Source: Calycina herbarum (taxonomy: Eukaryota; Ascomycota; Leotiomycetes; Helotiales; Pezizellaceae). From it: a DNA stretch of 64,000 nt. The translations under genes and the position numbers were made by a program. The stretch covers positions 496,001 to 560,000 of the forward strand of contig LLEY01000021.1 of the NCBI GenBank assembly GCA_001414485.1. The letters are read 5' to 3'. Below the pieces are notes generated by a model. That model did not search any database. It saw nothing but the letters and a program-made list of their open reading frames with translations, and was not told the origin of the DNA. The first letter of the stretch is position 1; every line of letters starts with the position of its first letter. This document shows, piece after piece, positions 46,630 to 55,868 of this stretch.

Positions 46630-47852
46630 GATAAAGTCAAAGATTCTTCTACACATGAGCCAGGACGATCCCAACCCTCAAGTTCCCCGCCAGCACTTTA
46701 GAGTTGGAGAAGGCCGTTGTCAAGTAATCATTTGTTCCCCACAGGTTGTGATACGGTCTAGATGTTCTCGTTTTCCAGCCAAAGTTATTGTTTTCATAGC
46801 AGCTAAAACGGCGAAGAGCTTCTTGATCGATATCTAGTTAGCACGACAAAGACCAGAGAAGATGTTAATAGCAAGTTACAAAGTCATCTAGGCGGCCAAG
46901 AATGAGTTTGCTACTGTGGCATACGATACTTGTTCAACTTCCAACTCATGAGAGAAACAAAGTGAAAGGACGGAAAGTCAAATTCCGTACAAAACACTCA
47001 AGTGTGTCTTAGCTAAGCTTACAGTGAGTTGCGAATTAAGCTTCCTTTTTGACACTTTTTTTATAAACCGTGCTTTTTTCTTTGTAGGTTTTTTCCTTAT
47101 TTATTTTAGAAAACAAGAAACTAAAGTACTCTTTAAGATATAAGACCTAGCTAAAAAGAACCGCTATATCTTCTTATACCTCCTCTCTATTTATTACTAT
47201 ATTTAAGCAAGTATAATAAGAATAAACTTAGTAATAGAAAACCCCCTTTTCGTAAGAAAATTTCTAAGCCCCTATAAAGTTGAGTAGTCTCTGCTAAGAC
47301 CCTATAAAAATTCAGATATATATAAAAGTATCTATTTTCTTCCGAAAAAGTTTATAGAGTAAGAAAGGGGGTATAAAGCTCTTATTAGCTGTTTTTAGGG
47401 ATATAATAATATACGTTGTTATTAAGTAAAGAGGGAAAGAGTGTCTAGGAAATAAGAAATTTTCTAAAAACGCACGGTTTATAAAATATCGTCAAAAGGG
47501 AAGCTTAATTCGCAACTCACTGTATATAGACAGTTTTCCAGAATTTGTGGAAGTCTACCTTTTGGCTGAAAGGTCGAGATGCCTTGTTCTCAGAGATGAA
47601 CTCATTCGTAACTCCAAACATGTCGAATCGCCATACGATTCCACGGATTCGTTTCCAGAGCCTGAATTATTGCAACTCGCTTATAGCAGTACGAGTCCGA
47701 GCTCATCACTTCGTGCTACGCTTGTCAGCTCTGCAATGGAGTGGTTTTTCGAAGAGCGTACGGAGAACTTACCGTTTTCAACTTTTAGATCAACGTGCGA
47801 GAGCAGCAGATCAAGAACATTCTCTCCCTTCTGGAAAGTACAGGAAAATTAA
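46630..47852 (+). pseudogene. BTB/POZ-like gene relic split by a MITE
   Basis: The left part (46690-46800) reads FRVGEGRCQVIICSPQVVIR, resembling the first strand of fungal BTB domains (VxVGxxxxxFxVHKxLL). The right part (47527-47740) reads DSFPEFVEVYLLAERSRCLV, LRDELI and PEPELLQLAYSSTSPSSSLR, the typical helical end of fungal BTB proteins (xLVELYxLADxYxxxxLxxxxI). A 501-bp MITE lies between them. Removing it leaves the frame ...CVLAKLIDSFPEF open across the TA. Stops occur elsewhere between the two parts, so the gene was probably already damaged. Weak but consistent resemblance; no functional claim. Confidence 0.45.
47022..47522. mobile_element. TA-flanked MITE, family A
   Basis: 501 bp between TA dinucleotides (47020-47021, 47523-47524). 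Inverted ends of about 50 bp start CAGTGAGTTGCGAATTAAGC. The AT-rich interior has no ORF. The TA duplication and CAGTGAG end fit a non-autonomous Tc1/mariner-type element. Confidence 0.85.
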
Positions 47853-48880
47853 AAGTCCTGAATTTAGTTTGTGATCTCACATCAGCATTCTTGTTCTCAC
47901 CCGAACTGAATCAATCACTAAAAAATCTACTATCTATTTCGTCCCGCTCGGATAAGAAACTTACATCCTATGTAATAAGTCCAAGCATCTTCAGGGTTCT
48001 TCGACGAGGAAAAGCTCAGTCTTCATCTCGCTACCTTAGAGAGCGACACTATTCTTGAAGTAATCTTGCTCTCTTCGTTAAAACAAACTGTTGGTTTGAC
48101 TTGGTGGTCAATAGCTTGATGCAAAAAGAGTATATTATCGTTGTAACTATCGTTGATGCATACCGAGTACAAGCTGTACTCGGTTCTACTTAAATACCTG
48201 CCCTCCTCGTTAAGCGAGAAGGGCACGTGGAAGTGCTAACCACTTGTGCATACCGACACAAACAGACTTCGGCATTTGGAATTCCATGGAGCTCTCCAGA
48301 GACTTCATACCCTTTTTTCGGAGAGCATAGAAGTTTCCCGTTTGGAATACGAGTTCCATAGAATATACCATAGAATTCCAGAAAGGTGATTTTTCACGTG
48401 CTCCGGAGTGAACCAAGGGCGAGAAACAGTGAGTGAAGAGAATATGAGCAAGAGGAGAAGCGAGGTTGGAATGTTCCAATGGCAGGTGTACCCTTTGCCG
48501 AAGTCTAACGACAAAAGACTATAAATAGCTTAACTATCAGTTAAATCAAATCCATTTAGTTCGAATTAAAAATGAATCATTAGATAATAATGGTTCACTC
48601 GATATAGAAAGCGCTCTTAAAAATTAAAATATAAGAATTTAATTTGGAGATTTATCGAGAGAATATTCGTACTCTGTTTTTTCATTTAATACAAAGCACC
48701 CGACGACAAGAATTTAAGACAAGAGCATCACAGAAAACGACATGAGATAGCTTGATCATATTATTTTACATGCTACTTGTACAAACTAGAATACAGAAAT
48801 ATTACAACCAAACCACCACCAAACTCCATTTCCACTCCATTTCTCAAAGACCCCACCACAAAATCAAACCCAAAACCACC
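47853..48880. other. Intergenic with MITE, otherwise nothing
   Basis: AT-rich spacer containing the family C MITE at 48264-48506 and the photolyase 3' flank. No gene supported. Confidence 0.45.
48264..48506. mobile_element. MITE, family C copy 2
   Basis: 243 bp with ends AGACTTCGGCATTTGGAATT and TTGCCGAAGTCT. It shares TCGGCAT(C/T)TGGAATTCCATGGA with 45061-45447. AAC flanks it on both sides, a possible 3-bp target duplication. Confidence 0.6.
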
Positions 48881-50863
48881 CTACGAAGTCTCCCTCCCAA
48901 GTCCCTCCTTATACCTCCCCAAACACCGTTCCCGACTCTCCTTGTGATCAACAATCCTCTCGGGATACCCCTTCTTCCCCACCACCTTCCCCACCCCCCT
49001 CTCATAAGGATCATGAACAGCCTTCCCCTCAACCCCCTCCAACTCCTTAACCCATCTCCGAATATAGACTCCCCCCTTATCAAACTTCTCACTCTGCAGC
49101 AGGGGATTAAAGATCCGAAAATAAGGCTGCGGGTCCACCCCCGTACTAGCAGCAAACCCCCAGCCTCCATTATTACTCGCAAAATCCCCATCAATAAGAT
49201 GCTCCATAAAGAACTTCTCGCCCATCCGCCAGTCTATCAAGAGATGTTTGGCGAGAAAGGAGGCGACGATCATGCGACAGCGGTTATGCATCCAGCCCGT
49301 GTGAAGAAGTTGACGCATCGCAGCATCAACAATGGGATATCCCGTCTGCCCAGTTTTCCAAGCGGTGAAGTGTTCATCGTTGTATTCCCAGGTTATGTTC
49401 GTGTACTCGGGTTTAAAGGATTTATTCATGCAGACGTAAGGCCAGTGTGCTAGAACGTGTTTGTAGAAATCTCGCCAAGCGACTTCAGAGATCCAGGTTT
49501 GAATTCCTTGGATTCCGCCGTCGAGCCTTTTGGTTTTGTTGTGGTCGCGGGCGTGTTTTATGGCGGTGCGAGCACTGAGGGTGCCGGCTGCGAAGTGGAG
49601 GGAGAGGGAGGATGTTGAGGCTTCGGAGGGGAAGTTGCGGTGGTCGGTGTATTTTGATATTCGCTGTTCGCAGAATTTGGAAAGGCGAGCTTTGGCTTCT
49701 TCTTCTCCTGCGGGCCAAAGAGACTTGAAGCGTTTCTTTTCTTCGGCTGATAGGCTTTTGTTTGAAGGAGCGGGAGGGATTTTGGAGTCGAATAGTTTGG
49801 AGAATGTCTTCCGGGCCTTGGAGGGATTCTTGCTTGGTGGTGGAAATAACTCGAGGAGTTCAGGATGATCGTGGACGTGTGCTACCCAAGAGCGAAACCA
49901 AGGAGTGTAGACAGAATATTGCTTCCCAGTTCCACTCTGTAATTCCCCTGGACTGACAACACAAGTATCAGGCAGAACATCCATCGCAATCCCATTTTCC
50001 AAACACATCCCCACCATCTTCGCCTCCCTCCTCAACTCATCAACCTCATACTCCACATTAGCAAACAGATGGCTCGTCCCCCATTCCTTCAACAACTCCA
50101 CGATGCGATCTGGAATCTTCTTCCTCTTCTCCACAGTCTCAACATAAAGCGGAATATCAAGCTTCCCCAGCTCCTCCTTCAACACCTCCAAGTTTCTCAA
50201 GATGAAATCCACTCTGACAGGAGCCGTCAAGTGAGCCTCGAAATCCTGAGGACTGACGATATAAATCCCAATCAAAGGTATGCCCTTTTCCTTTGCCTTC
50301 TCACTCGCCATATACAAAGACTTATTATCCTGAGTACGTAAATCGCATTTAAACCAATGAACCACTGCATCCTTGACGTTGATTTCTTCTCGCTCTTTTC
50401 GAGTATCTGAGAGCGCCGATTGGAGAAGTTCAATGGGACGGGGAAGTTCATCGTTGTTGTATGCTTGGGCGCGTGCATTGGACATTTCGTGGGGGTAGTA
50501 TCTGCGGAGGACGATACCGTTGTCTTCTGCTAATTGTGCTGAATGATGGGGTTCTCGGAGGGGATTGGGGGAGCCATTCGTGATCTTTGGTTTTTTGGAT
50601 GGTCCATTGGGAGATTTGGTGTCTTCGGGCGTTGAAGCCTTTCGCTTTACTGCTGCTTTTTTGGGAGGCATGTTGAATCGAGTTGTGGTCGATAGGTACG
50701 CGTTGGCACGTGTCCGAGTAAATGTTTGGAGGAGTGGTTGATCAAAGTTTGTCAGATTGACTCGATTTCTGGAAATTCGCGTCGTTAACAGACGTATTCT
50801 AAACATCAATTGAGATGTTTGAAGAGTTGAGAAGTCCTTTCGCCATGTCTTCGACGTCATCAT
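48881..50863 (-). CDS. phr1: Class I CPD DNA photolyase
   Basis: Single exon, 660 residues. The antenna-binding Rossmann half starts VVHWFKCDLRTQDNKSLYMA. The FAD-binding half has WISEVAWRDFYKHVLAHWPY, then from residue 508 GYPIVDAAMRQLLHTGWMHN, RCRMIVASFLAKHLLIDWRM and GEKFFMEHLIDGDFASNNGG. STGVDPQPYFRIFNPLLQSE follows. These are diagnostic of class I cyclobutane pyrimidine dimer photolyases, which use blue light and FADH- to split dimers. There are two in-frame starts. The first (50863) adds an Arg/Ser/Thr-rich, acid-poor 64-residue N-terminus like a mitochondrial presequence. The second (Met65, MPPKKAAVKRKAS) begins with a basic nuclear-type signal. All core motifs are intact. Confidence 0.96.
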   Translation of the reverse strand: MMTSKTWRKDFSTLQTSQLMFRIRLLTTRISRNRVNLTNFDQPLLQTFTRTRANAYLSTTTRFNMPPKKAAVKRKASTPEDTKSPNGPSKKPKITNGSPNPLREPHHSAQLAEDNGIVLRRYYPHEMSNARAQAYNNDELPRPIELLQSALSDTRKEREEINVKDAVVHWFKCDLRTQDNKSLYMASEKAKEKGIPLIGIYIVSPQDFEAHLTAPVRVDFILRNLEVLKEELGKLDIPLYVETVEKRKKIPDRIVELLKEWGTSHLFANVEYEVDELRREAKMVGMCLENGIAMDVLPDTCVVSPGELQSGTGKQYSVYTPWFRSWVAHVHDHPELLELFPPPSKNPSKARKTFSKLFDSKIPPAPSNKSLSAEEKKRFKSLWPAGEEEAKARLSKFCEQRISKYTDHRNFPSEASTSSLSLHFAAGTLSARTAIKHARDHNKTKRLDGGIQGIQTWISEVAWRDFYKHVLAHWPYVCMNKSFKPEYTNITWEYNDEHFTAWKTGQTGYPIVDAAMRQLLHTGWMHNRCRMIVASFLAKHLLIDWRMGEKFFMEHLIDGDFASNNGGWGFAASTGVDPQPYFRIFNPLLQSEKFDKGGVYIRRWVKELEGVEGKAVHDPYERGVGKVVGKKGYPERIVDHKESRERCLGRYKEGLGRETS

Positions 50864-52460
50864 TGGCGGAAGAAAGCAAGGGGGAGACCTACCAGCATGA
50901 TCCCTGTCTGTGTAACGTCGGCTTAAACTCGGGGTATCTCGCTGGCGGCAAAACTTTTGATTCTGTCAAGAGGTGAAGTATGGCTATATACCATTTGTTG
51001 CACATCGCAGAAGCGCTAGCAACGTTGCTGCCCCTAGCAGATAACTAATTGAGTTCATTCTAGACCTGTTGTGGCTCTACGAAAGGAAGAGAAGATTCGC
51101 GATTTGCAACAAACTATATTACCATGACTTCACGTCTAGATAGGTTCCTGCTAATCGTTTCTCACTAAAGAAGCTCGTCTTAGAGGGTAGCTATCTAGGC
51201 TAGGGTAATTGCTCGCGTCAATGCGACGTGCAACGAAACTCTAATAGACATACCTTATTTGTCTTATACTCACAAGCTCGTCTTTTATATTGTCTCTAAT
51301 GCTCATATAACTGCTAGGGAAATTGCTAGCGTCCCTGCGATGTGCAACAAAACGAGAATACGTTCTTGACAGATGCACTGGGTTGAAAATATCTGGCACT
51401 CGTCATTTGTGAGTTCATGCTGTCATGGAAATTGGACTGAAGAATGGCTGCGAGGATCCGGCCGTCATGGTTTGGGAAAGAGCGAACCAAACTGGGGTTG
51501 GGTGATTGGGCCTAAGTTCGGTCCTTCCCTGATCAATTCTCGAGGCTTGAGGTCGCTCCTTCCTTCTTTTTCAACCTTGAGCTCCCCGTGCCACCGTCAC
51601 GAGAGAAGGGTTTTGGCTGGAAGGAAGTCACGACCTGTCCCCCAGCATTAATCCCCCGTCAGATTCCCTCCCACCACTTCCAAGGTTGTCGTCGAAAACG
51701 GTTCGCTGGTGGTATGCAAATTCTTGGAGGACCCCGCCGCTTTCCGCTCGCAGAATCGGCTTGGCTTGAATGGGCAAACATCCAAAGCCAGCCATTCTCG
51801 ATGGGTCGCTCGTTGGTGTTGCAATGGGCATTTCTGGCGTTCCAAAAAAATATCATCGTCTTCAAATTCAAGGCATCATCGGCGAAGCTCATTCGTCGTC
51901 TGCTAAAACTGTGAAAACATTGTCAATTTTATGCCATATATGGGAACAATCTAGTAACAATAAAATTGGGTTATCATTTGGATCGTAAAAAAAGATGATG
52001 AAATGTCCAGCCCGTATCTGTGCTCTGACGAGATGCTCTAACGTCACAGCTCTTCAGAAGGCCAGTATAATATATCAATCTCCGGCTACGCAGCTATCGG
52101 AATAGCATTCTGGCTCCTCGAACAAGGGGCCACCCAAAAGTGAGAACGAGGAGTTTCGAAGAGCCGTTTCTATCGTTTCGTTCGTCTCGTATCCAGTTGA
52201 CATCATCACACACAATACATCGAGAATAATTTCTGGGAAAGGTCGTAGATTTTGTAATCACTCGTGAACAAGTGAATATCTCAGCGAAAAAGCCCAATCA
52301 TGCCCGTCGTGAATCCTCCAGGTATGTGTATCCCGAACTCAATCCCAGCGCCCCAGACCATAAATAGCAAGACTGTCGCAAGATGTTAGCAGATGCCCCG
52401 TAGATCGCGTTGGTGGTAATCGTGGTCTTCGTACCAGAAGTAACTCCTCCAATTATGCAT
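50864..52460. other. Intergenic with inverted-repeat element; rest unassigned
   Basis: Photolyase promoter, then the element at 50994-51352. Between 51373 and 52300 all six frames have short overlapping ORFs (for example 51588-51914 +), but none shows recognisable motifs. 52300-52460 is the eS21 3' region. Confidence 0.4.
50994..51352. mobile_element. Probable MITE, family D
   Basis: Ends TTTGTTGCACATCGCAG..CGCTAGC and GCTAGC..CTGCGATGTGCAACAAAA are imperfect inverted repeats of about 45 bp. An internal direct copy of the right end (GCTAGGGTAATTGCTCGCGT near 51211) lies inside. No ORF; no clear target duplication. Confidence 0.5.
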
Positions 52461-52811
52461 TTATCGCTGGCTGCTTCCGCTCCAAACGTTCTTCAAGAGA
52501 CCATCCCGTTGTGCCAATCGGTTCAAAGAATCATCCGACTCGCCCATTGCGCGAACGAAACCACAGAGTGCGTAAACTTGGCTCTCGCCTGTGAATCGAC
52601 CGTTCTCATCAACCTTTCCGACGGAGATTTGGACAGAGGCGTGATCCTTGGCCTTGATGATGCGGTTGGTTGCGCTGCACTTGCGTGGGACGTAGCTGCG
52701 AGAGAATCAAAATGTCAGCCTTGACAGTCACTTTTTGGCGGTTTATATGAATCGCGGAATGGAATCGTGGAATACGCACAGGTCGACGAGTTCTCCCTTA
52801 TCGTTTTCCAT
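52461..52811 (-). CDS. rps21: 40S ribosomal protein eS21
   Basis: Exons 52811-52780 and 52695-52461 (intron 84 bp, GTGCGT donor, GCTGAC branch site, CTCGCAG acceptor) give 88 residues. They begin [20 protein letters not shown] and contain [20 protein letters not shown], ending VWSGSSQR. This is the near-universal eS21 sequence of the small subunit head/body. The first exon is only 32 bp, as often seen in fungal ribosomal protein genes. It is divergent from the SLX4 gene, with 357 bp between the starts. Confidence 0.96.
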
Positions 52812-53168
52812 TTTGGCGGTTGTTTGACGTGTGATTTGTCTGTGGAGGAGGGGTCGTAGAAGTTTGCGGATCGCGAGCTGGAATTTGGGTGATTTTTGGT
52901 GGTGTGGGATTTTAGGCGAAAAGAGGCTAAAATTAAGAAGGATCACGAGACTCGGTGATAGTTTGGTGGCGGGCCGCGACTGCCTCCCCTGCTGCACAAT
53001 CAAAACAGCCAAAAAGTATCGTCAACAAAGTCAGAGAGAGACTCGTCACTTGAAAGGTTTGGGTGAAATGTGATGTGACAGGCAAGACCAATCCTGTCGT
53101 GCCCTTTCTTCTCCCACGCCCGATTGAGGCATAAAGTTTGCGCAGCTGGTGCTAGTGCCGGATTCAAA
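52812..53168. promoter_or_regulatory. Divergent promoter of eS21 and SLX4
   Basis: 357 bp between two head-to-head starts. No TATA-like box is obvious; pyrimidine-rich on the eS21 strand. A bidirectional promoter is inferred from the spacing only. Confidence 0.55.
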
Positions 53169-55868
53169 ATGGCAGCAACAGATGTGTTTATTCTGTCGTC
53201 CTCCCCCCTCAAACCGTTTCAATCGCACACCATGTCCTCGTCGCCACTGTTACCATCTCCTAGCGAATTAATCACGAAAAGACCCTCGGCAATACGAAGT
53301 GGAAGTCGCGCGGCTTCAATTCCTCTAAACTCCCCAATACCCTCTGCCAGTGCAGCGACACTCTTCAGAGAATCGAGACTAAAAAGCCCATCCGATGCGC
53401 AATCGACGAAGTCCGCAAGATCAAAAGGGAAGGATGGCAGCCCAGAGATGCTGAACAAAACGAAAGTCACCAAGCCAAGAGCGAAGAAGCCGAGTGTCAG
53501 TAAGAAGAAGGATGCGGTTGAGGGGGAGCCATTGAAGGCTCCGCGAAAGACGGCAGCAAAGGACGAAGGATTACCAGACGAAAAACAACCAGCCAAGTCA
53601 AAGCAATTGCGCGCAAAAAAACTTGCTGCAGAGGATGGGGAACCCAAGGCACCAATTCCACGAAAGCCACGAGCGAAAAAGAAAGCCAAGGATGAAACTG
53701 GCGACGAACCTCCCAAAGAAAAGCCTGCGCGAAAATCTAGAGCGAAGAAATCCGAAGAAGGCCAAACAAAAATATCCAAAGGTCGAGTCACAAAGTCATC
53801 AGTTGGAGGGGCAGGTGATAAAGTAGAAGGGGAATTGGAAACTAGCAGTACGGATGCTGCTTCGGCGGAGCTCTCCAAAACTTCAAATGGCACAGTAGAC
53901 TACGGCTTGGTCAGAGCAGTCAAGAGACGAACCGACTGGTCACCCCCAACAGCGTCAGCAAATAGTTCTTTTCCTTCAGCTTCAATATCATTGGAAACAG
54001 AGGTATCATCACCCGATACAACGCTGTCATCTTTGGATGGCAAGGGATTTGGCAACCTTCTTGGTAACTATGGGTTTTTACAAAATTCAAGCACGACATT
54101 ACAGAGAAAGGTGTCCGATGAAGGCGGAACCAGAAAACGAAAAATGATTGAATTGGTCAAAACAAATATTTCAACGACCTCAAATGCACCCATGGCTACA
54201 ACCCCAAAAGCCAAGGCACCAAAGAAGAAGGCAAGGACTATCACAGATCTCGCCACATCAGCATATGCGGAAAGCGCAGAAAGTGATACTATAGCAGAAC
54301 CAGCACCGTTACTCCAATATTTCTCCTATCAAAATAGTGAGGGTAACAATAGCGTCACCAAAGTATCTCGCACAAAGGCAGCATCAAAAGCCACAAAGTC
54401 AGCATCAAAAGCCACAAAGTCAAAGAAAGACACCGTTCAGGCCCCATTACTTCTTTCGCCAGAATCTGCTCTGAAGCAAGTTAGGAACCAGGATTTCGTA
54501 TTTGGTACTTCAAGTCAATTAGCAAGGGAAGAGTCACCAACTTACCTTCGAGACTTGCACTTGGCTATGCAGGCATCAAATGAAGTCATAGATGATCCTT
54601 TTGACGACCCATTTGATGACCCATTTGCAGATGTCATTTCAGAACCCTCTGCTCCCACCCCTACAAAGGTTAAAAGGAAAACCAACGCATCCAAAGGTGC
54701 TTTATGGCGTGCTGCGGCTCGTGATACCAGGGGCTCTTTACTGGATGTAGAAATGGTCGATTTGATAGATTCGCCTGCCGTTCCAAGAACCGCGAGAATT
54801 CAGGAAGCTGCAGCTCAGATGCTGATGGAGGATGAGTGGCACGATGTCGACGAAGAGACGGTTCCCCAAACACCGACCAAGGCTGGACTTGAACAACCGA
54901 GCCTTTCGTCAAACTTGCAAGAAGGCAGTCCAAAAAGCAAACCGCGTTCGAGATCCCCGTCTCCTAAACGCACCAAGGTGTTGAAAGACAAGGACGTATC
55001 TACTCAGCCAACCAAGAAGACTTCTGAACCCAAGGAAGTTGAAATGCCCGATTTTGAGACATATACAACAGCACAATTAGCAGCGAAAATAGCATTATAT
55101 CGCTTCAAGCCAGTGAAAAGTCGGAACGCGATGATCTCATTACTTGAACAATGCTGGGAAGGGATGAATCGAACCGCCCTCAGGGATCTGGCAACAAACA
55201 CCCAGTCGTCATCTCCCAAAAAGTCCTCTAAAGTTACACCCCCAGAGCCAAGTCAAACCCAAGCTGCGTCGCCCAAAAAGGCAGTAGGGAGGCCAAAAAA
55301 AGGTTCTGTCAGCGCAAAAGTTTCACCAGCAAAATCAAAAGCAAAACCCACGGCAAAGTCCGATTTATCGAAGGAAAAGGAAGACTTGTCGGACTCCGAC
55401 ATTCCCTTGTCAAAGATAGCAAAGCGAAAACAAGCACAGAAGGAATTAGAGCAAAAAGCTCAAGAAATCCACGATTCCGATACTCACGCGGCCTCTTCTC
55501 CACGTCGTCGTCAAACCAAAACTCCACCACGATCACTTAGACCTTTCAGCTCCATTTCCAGTGAAGAAATCGGCTCCGACCTCACACCAGCATCTGATCA
55601 AGCAACTCTCTTCATACACATCACTCGAGCCATCAAAGCCCTTCCACCGACTTCGGACCCCCATTTTCCTAACTGGCAGGAGAAGATTCTTATATATGAT
55701 CCGATTGTTATCGAGGATTTGACGGTTTGGTTGAATACTGGGGCGCTGGAGAAGACGGGGTGGGATGCGGAGGTTGGGACGAAGGAGGTTAAGAAGTGGT
55801 GTGAGGGGAGAAGTATCTGCTGTCTGTGGAAGGAGAATTTGAGGGGTGGGGCGAGGGCTAGGTATTGA
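53169..55868 (+). CDS. slx4: SLX4, scaffold of structure-specific endonuclease
   Basis: Single exon, 899 residues from the ATG at 53169 (MAATDVFILSSSPLKPFQSH). The N-terminal two-thirds are disordered, Lys/Ala/Pro-rich with AT-hook-like basic patches (KPRAKKPSVSKKK, VGRPKKGS) and short tandem units (DDPFDDPFDDPF; SKATKSASKATKS). A SAP-like/MEI9-binding segment FETYTTAQLAAKIALYRFKP ... ISLLEQCWEGMNR occurs at about 640-680. The C-terminal conserved SLX4 domain is LFIHITRAIKALPPTSDPHF ... KILIYDPIVIEDLTVWLN ... EVKKWCEGRSICCLWKEN, which binds SLX1. The Slx1-Slx4 nuclease resolves branched DNA at stalled forks, rDNA and recombination intermediates. Length is similar to other filamentous fungal SLX4. 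No defect. Confidence 0.92.
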   Translation: MAATDVFILSSSPLKPFQSHTMSSSPLLPSPSELITKRPSAIRSGSRAASIPLNSPIPSASAATLFRESRLKSPSDAQSTKSARSKGKDGSPEMLNKTKVTKPRAKKPSVSKKKDAVEGEPLKAPRKTAAKDEGLPDEKQPAKSKQLRAKKLAAEDGEPKAPIPRKPRAKKKAKDETGDEPPKEKPARKSRAKKSEEGQTKISKGRVTKSSVGGAGDKVEGELETSSTDAASAELSKTSNGTVDYGLVRAVKRRTDWSPPTASANSSFPSASISLETEVSSPDTTLSSLDGKGFGNLLGNYGFLQNSSTTLQRKVSDEGGTRKRKMIELVKTNISTTSNAPMATTPKAKAPKKKARTITDLATSAYAESAESDTIAEPAPLLQYFSYQNSEGNNSVTKVSRTKAASKATKSASKATKSKKDTVQAPLLLSPESALKQVRNQDFVFGTSSQLAREESPTYLRDLHLAMQASNEVIDDPFDDPFDDPFADVISEPSAPTPTKVKRKTNASKGALWRAAARDTRGSLLDVEMVDLIDSPAVPRTARIQEAAAQMLMEDEWHDVDEETVPQTPTKAGLEQPSLSSNLQEGSPKSKPRSRSPSPKRTKVLKDKDVSTQPTKKTSEPKEVEMPDFETYTTAQLAAKIALYRFKPVKSRNAMISLLEQCWEGMNRTALRDLATNTQSSSPKKSSKVTPPEPSQTQAASPKKAVGRPKKGSVSAKVSPAKSKAKPTAKSDLSKEKEDLSDSDIPLSKIAKRKQAQKELEQKAQEIHDSDTHAASSPRRRQTKTPPRSLRPFSSISSEEIGSDLTPASDQATLFIHITRAIKALPPTSDPHFPNWQEKILIYDPIVIEDLTVWLNTGALEKTGWDAEVGTKEVKKWCEGRSICCLWKENLRGGARARY

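Noticed and set aside
48752..49453. 233-codon plus-strand open frame
   Set aside because: Antisense to the photolyase C-terminus; Pro/Leu/His-rich shadow composition.
51588..51988. Cluster of overlapping open frames in all frames
   Set aside because: No frame shows recognisable motifs, introns or composition bias; could be an orphan gene but cannot be supported.
53219..53893. 224-codon minus-strand open frame
   Set aside because: Antisense to SLX4; Ser/Phe-rich shadow of Lys/Ala codons.
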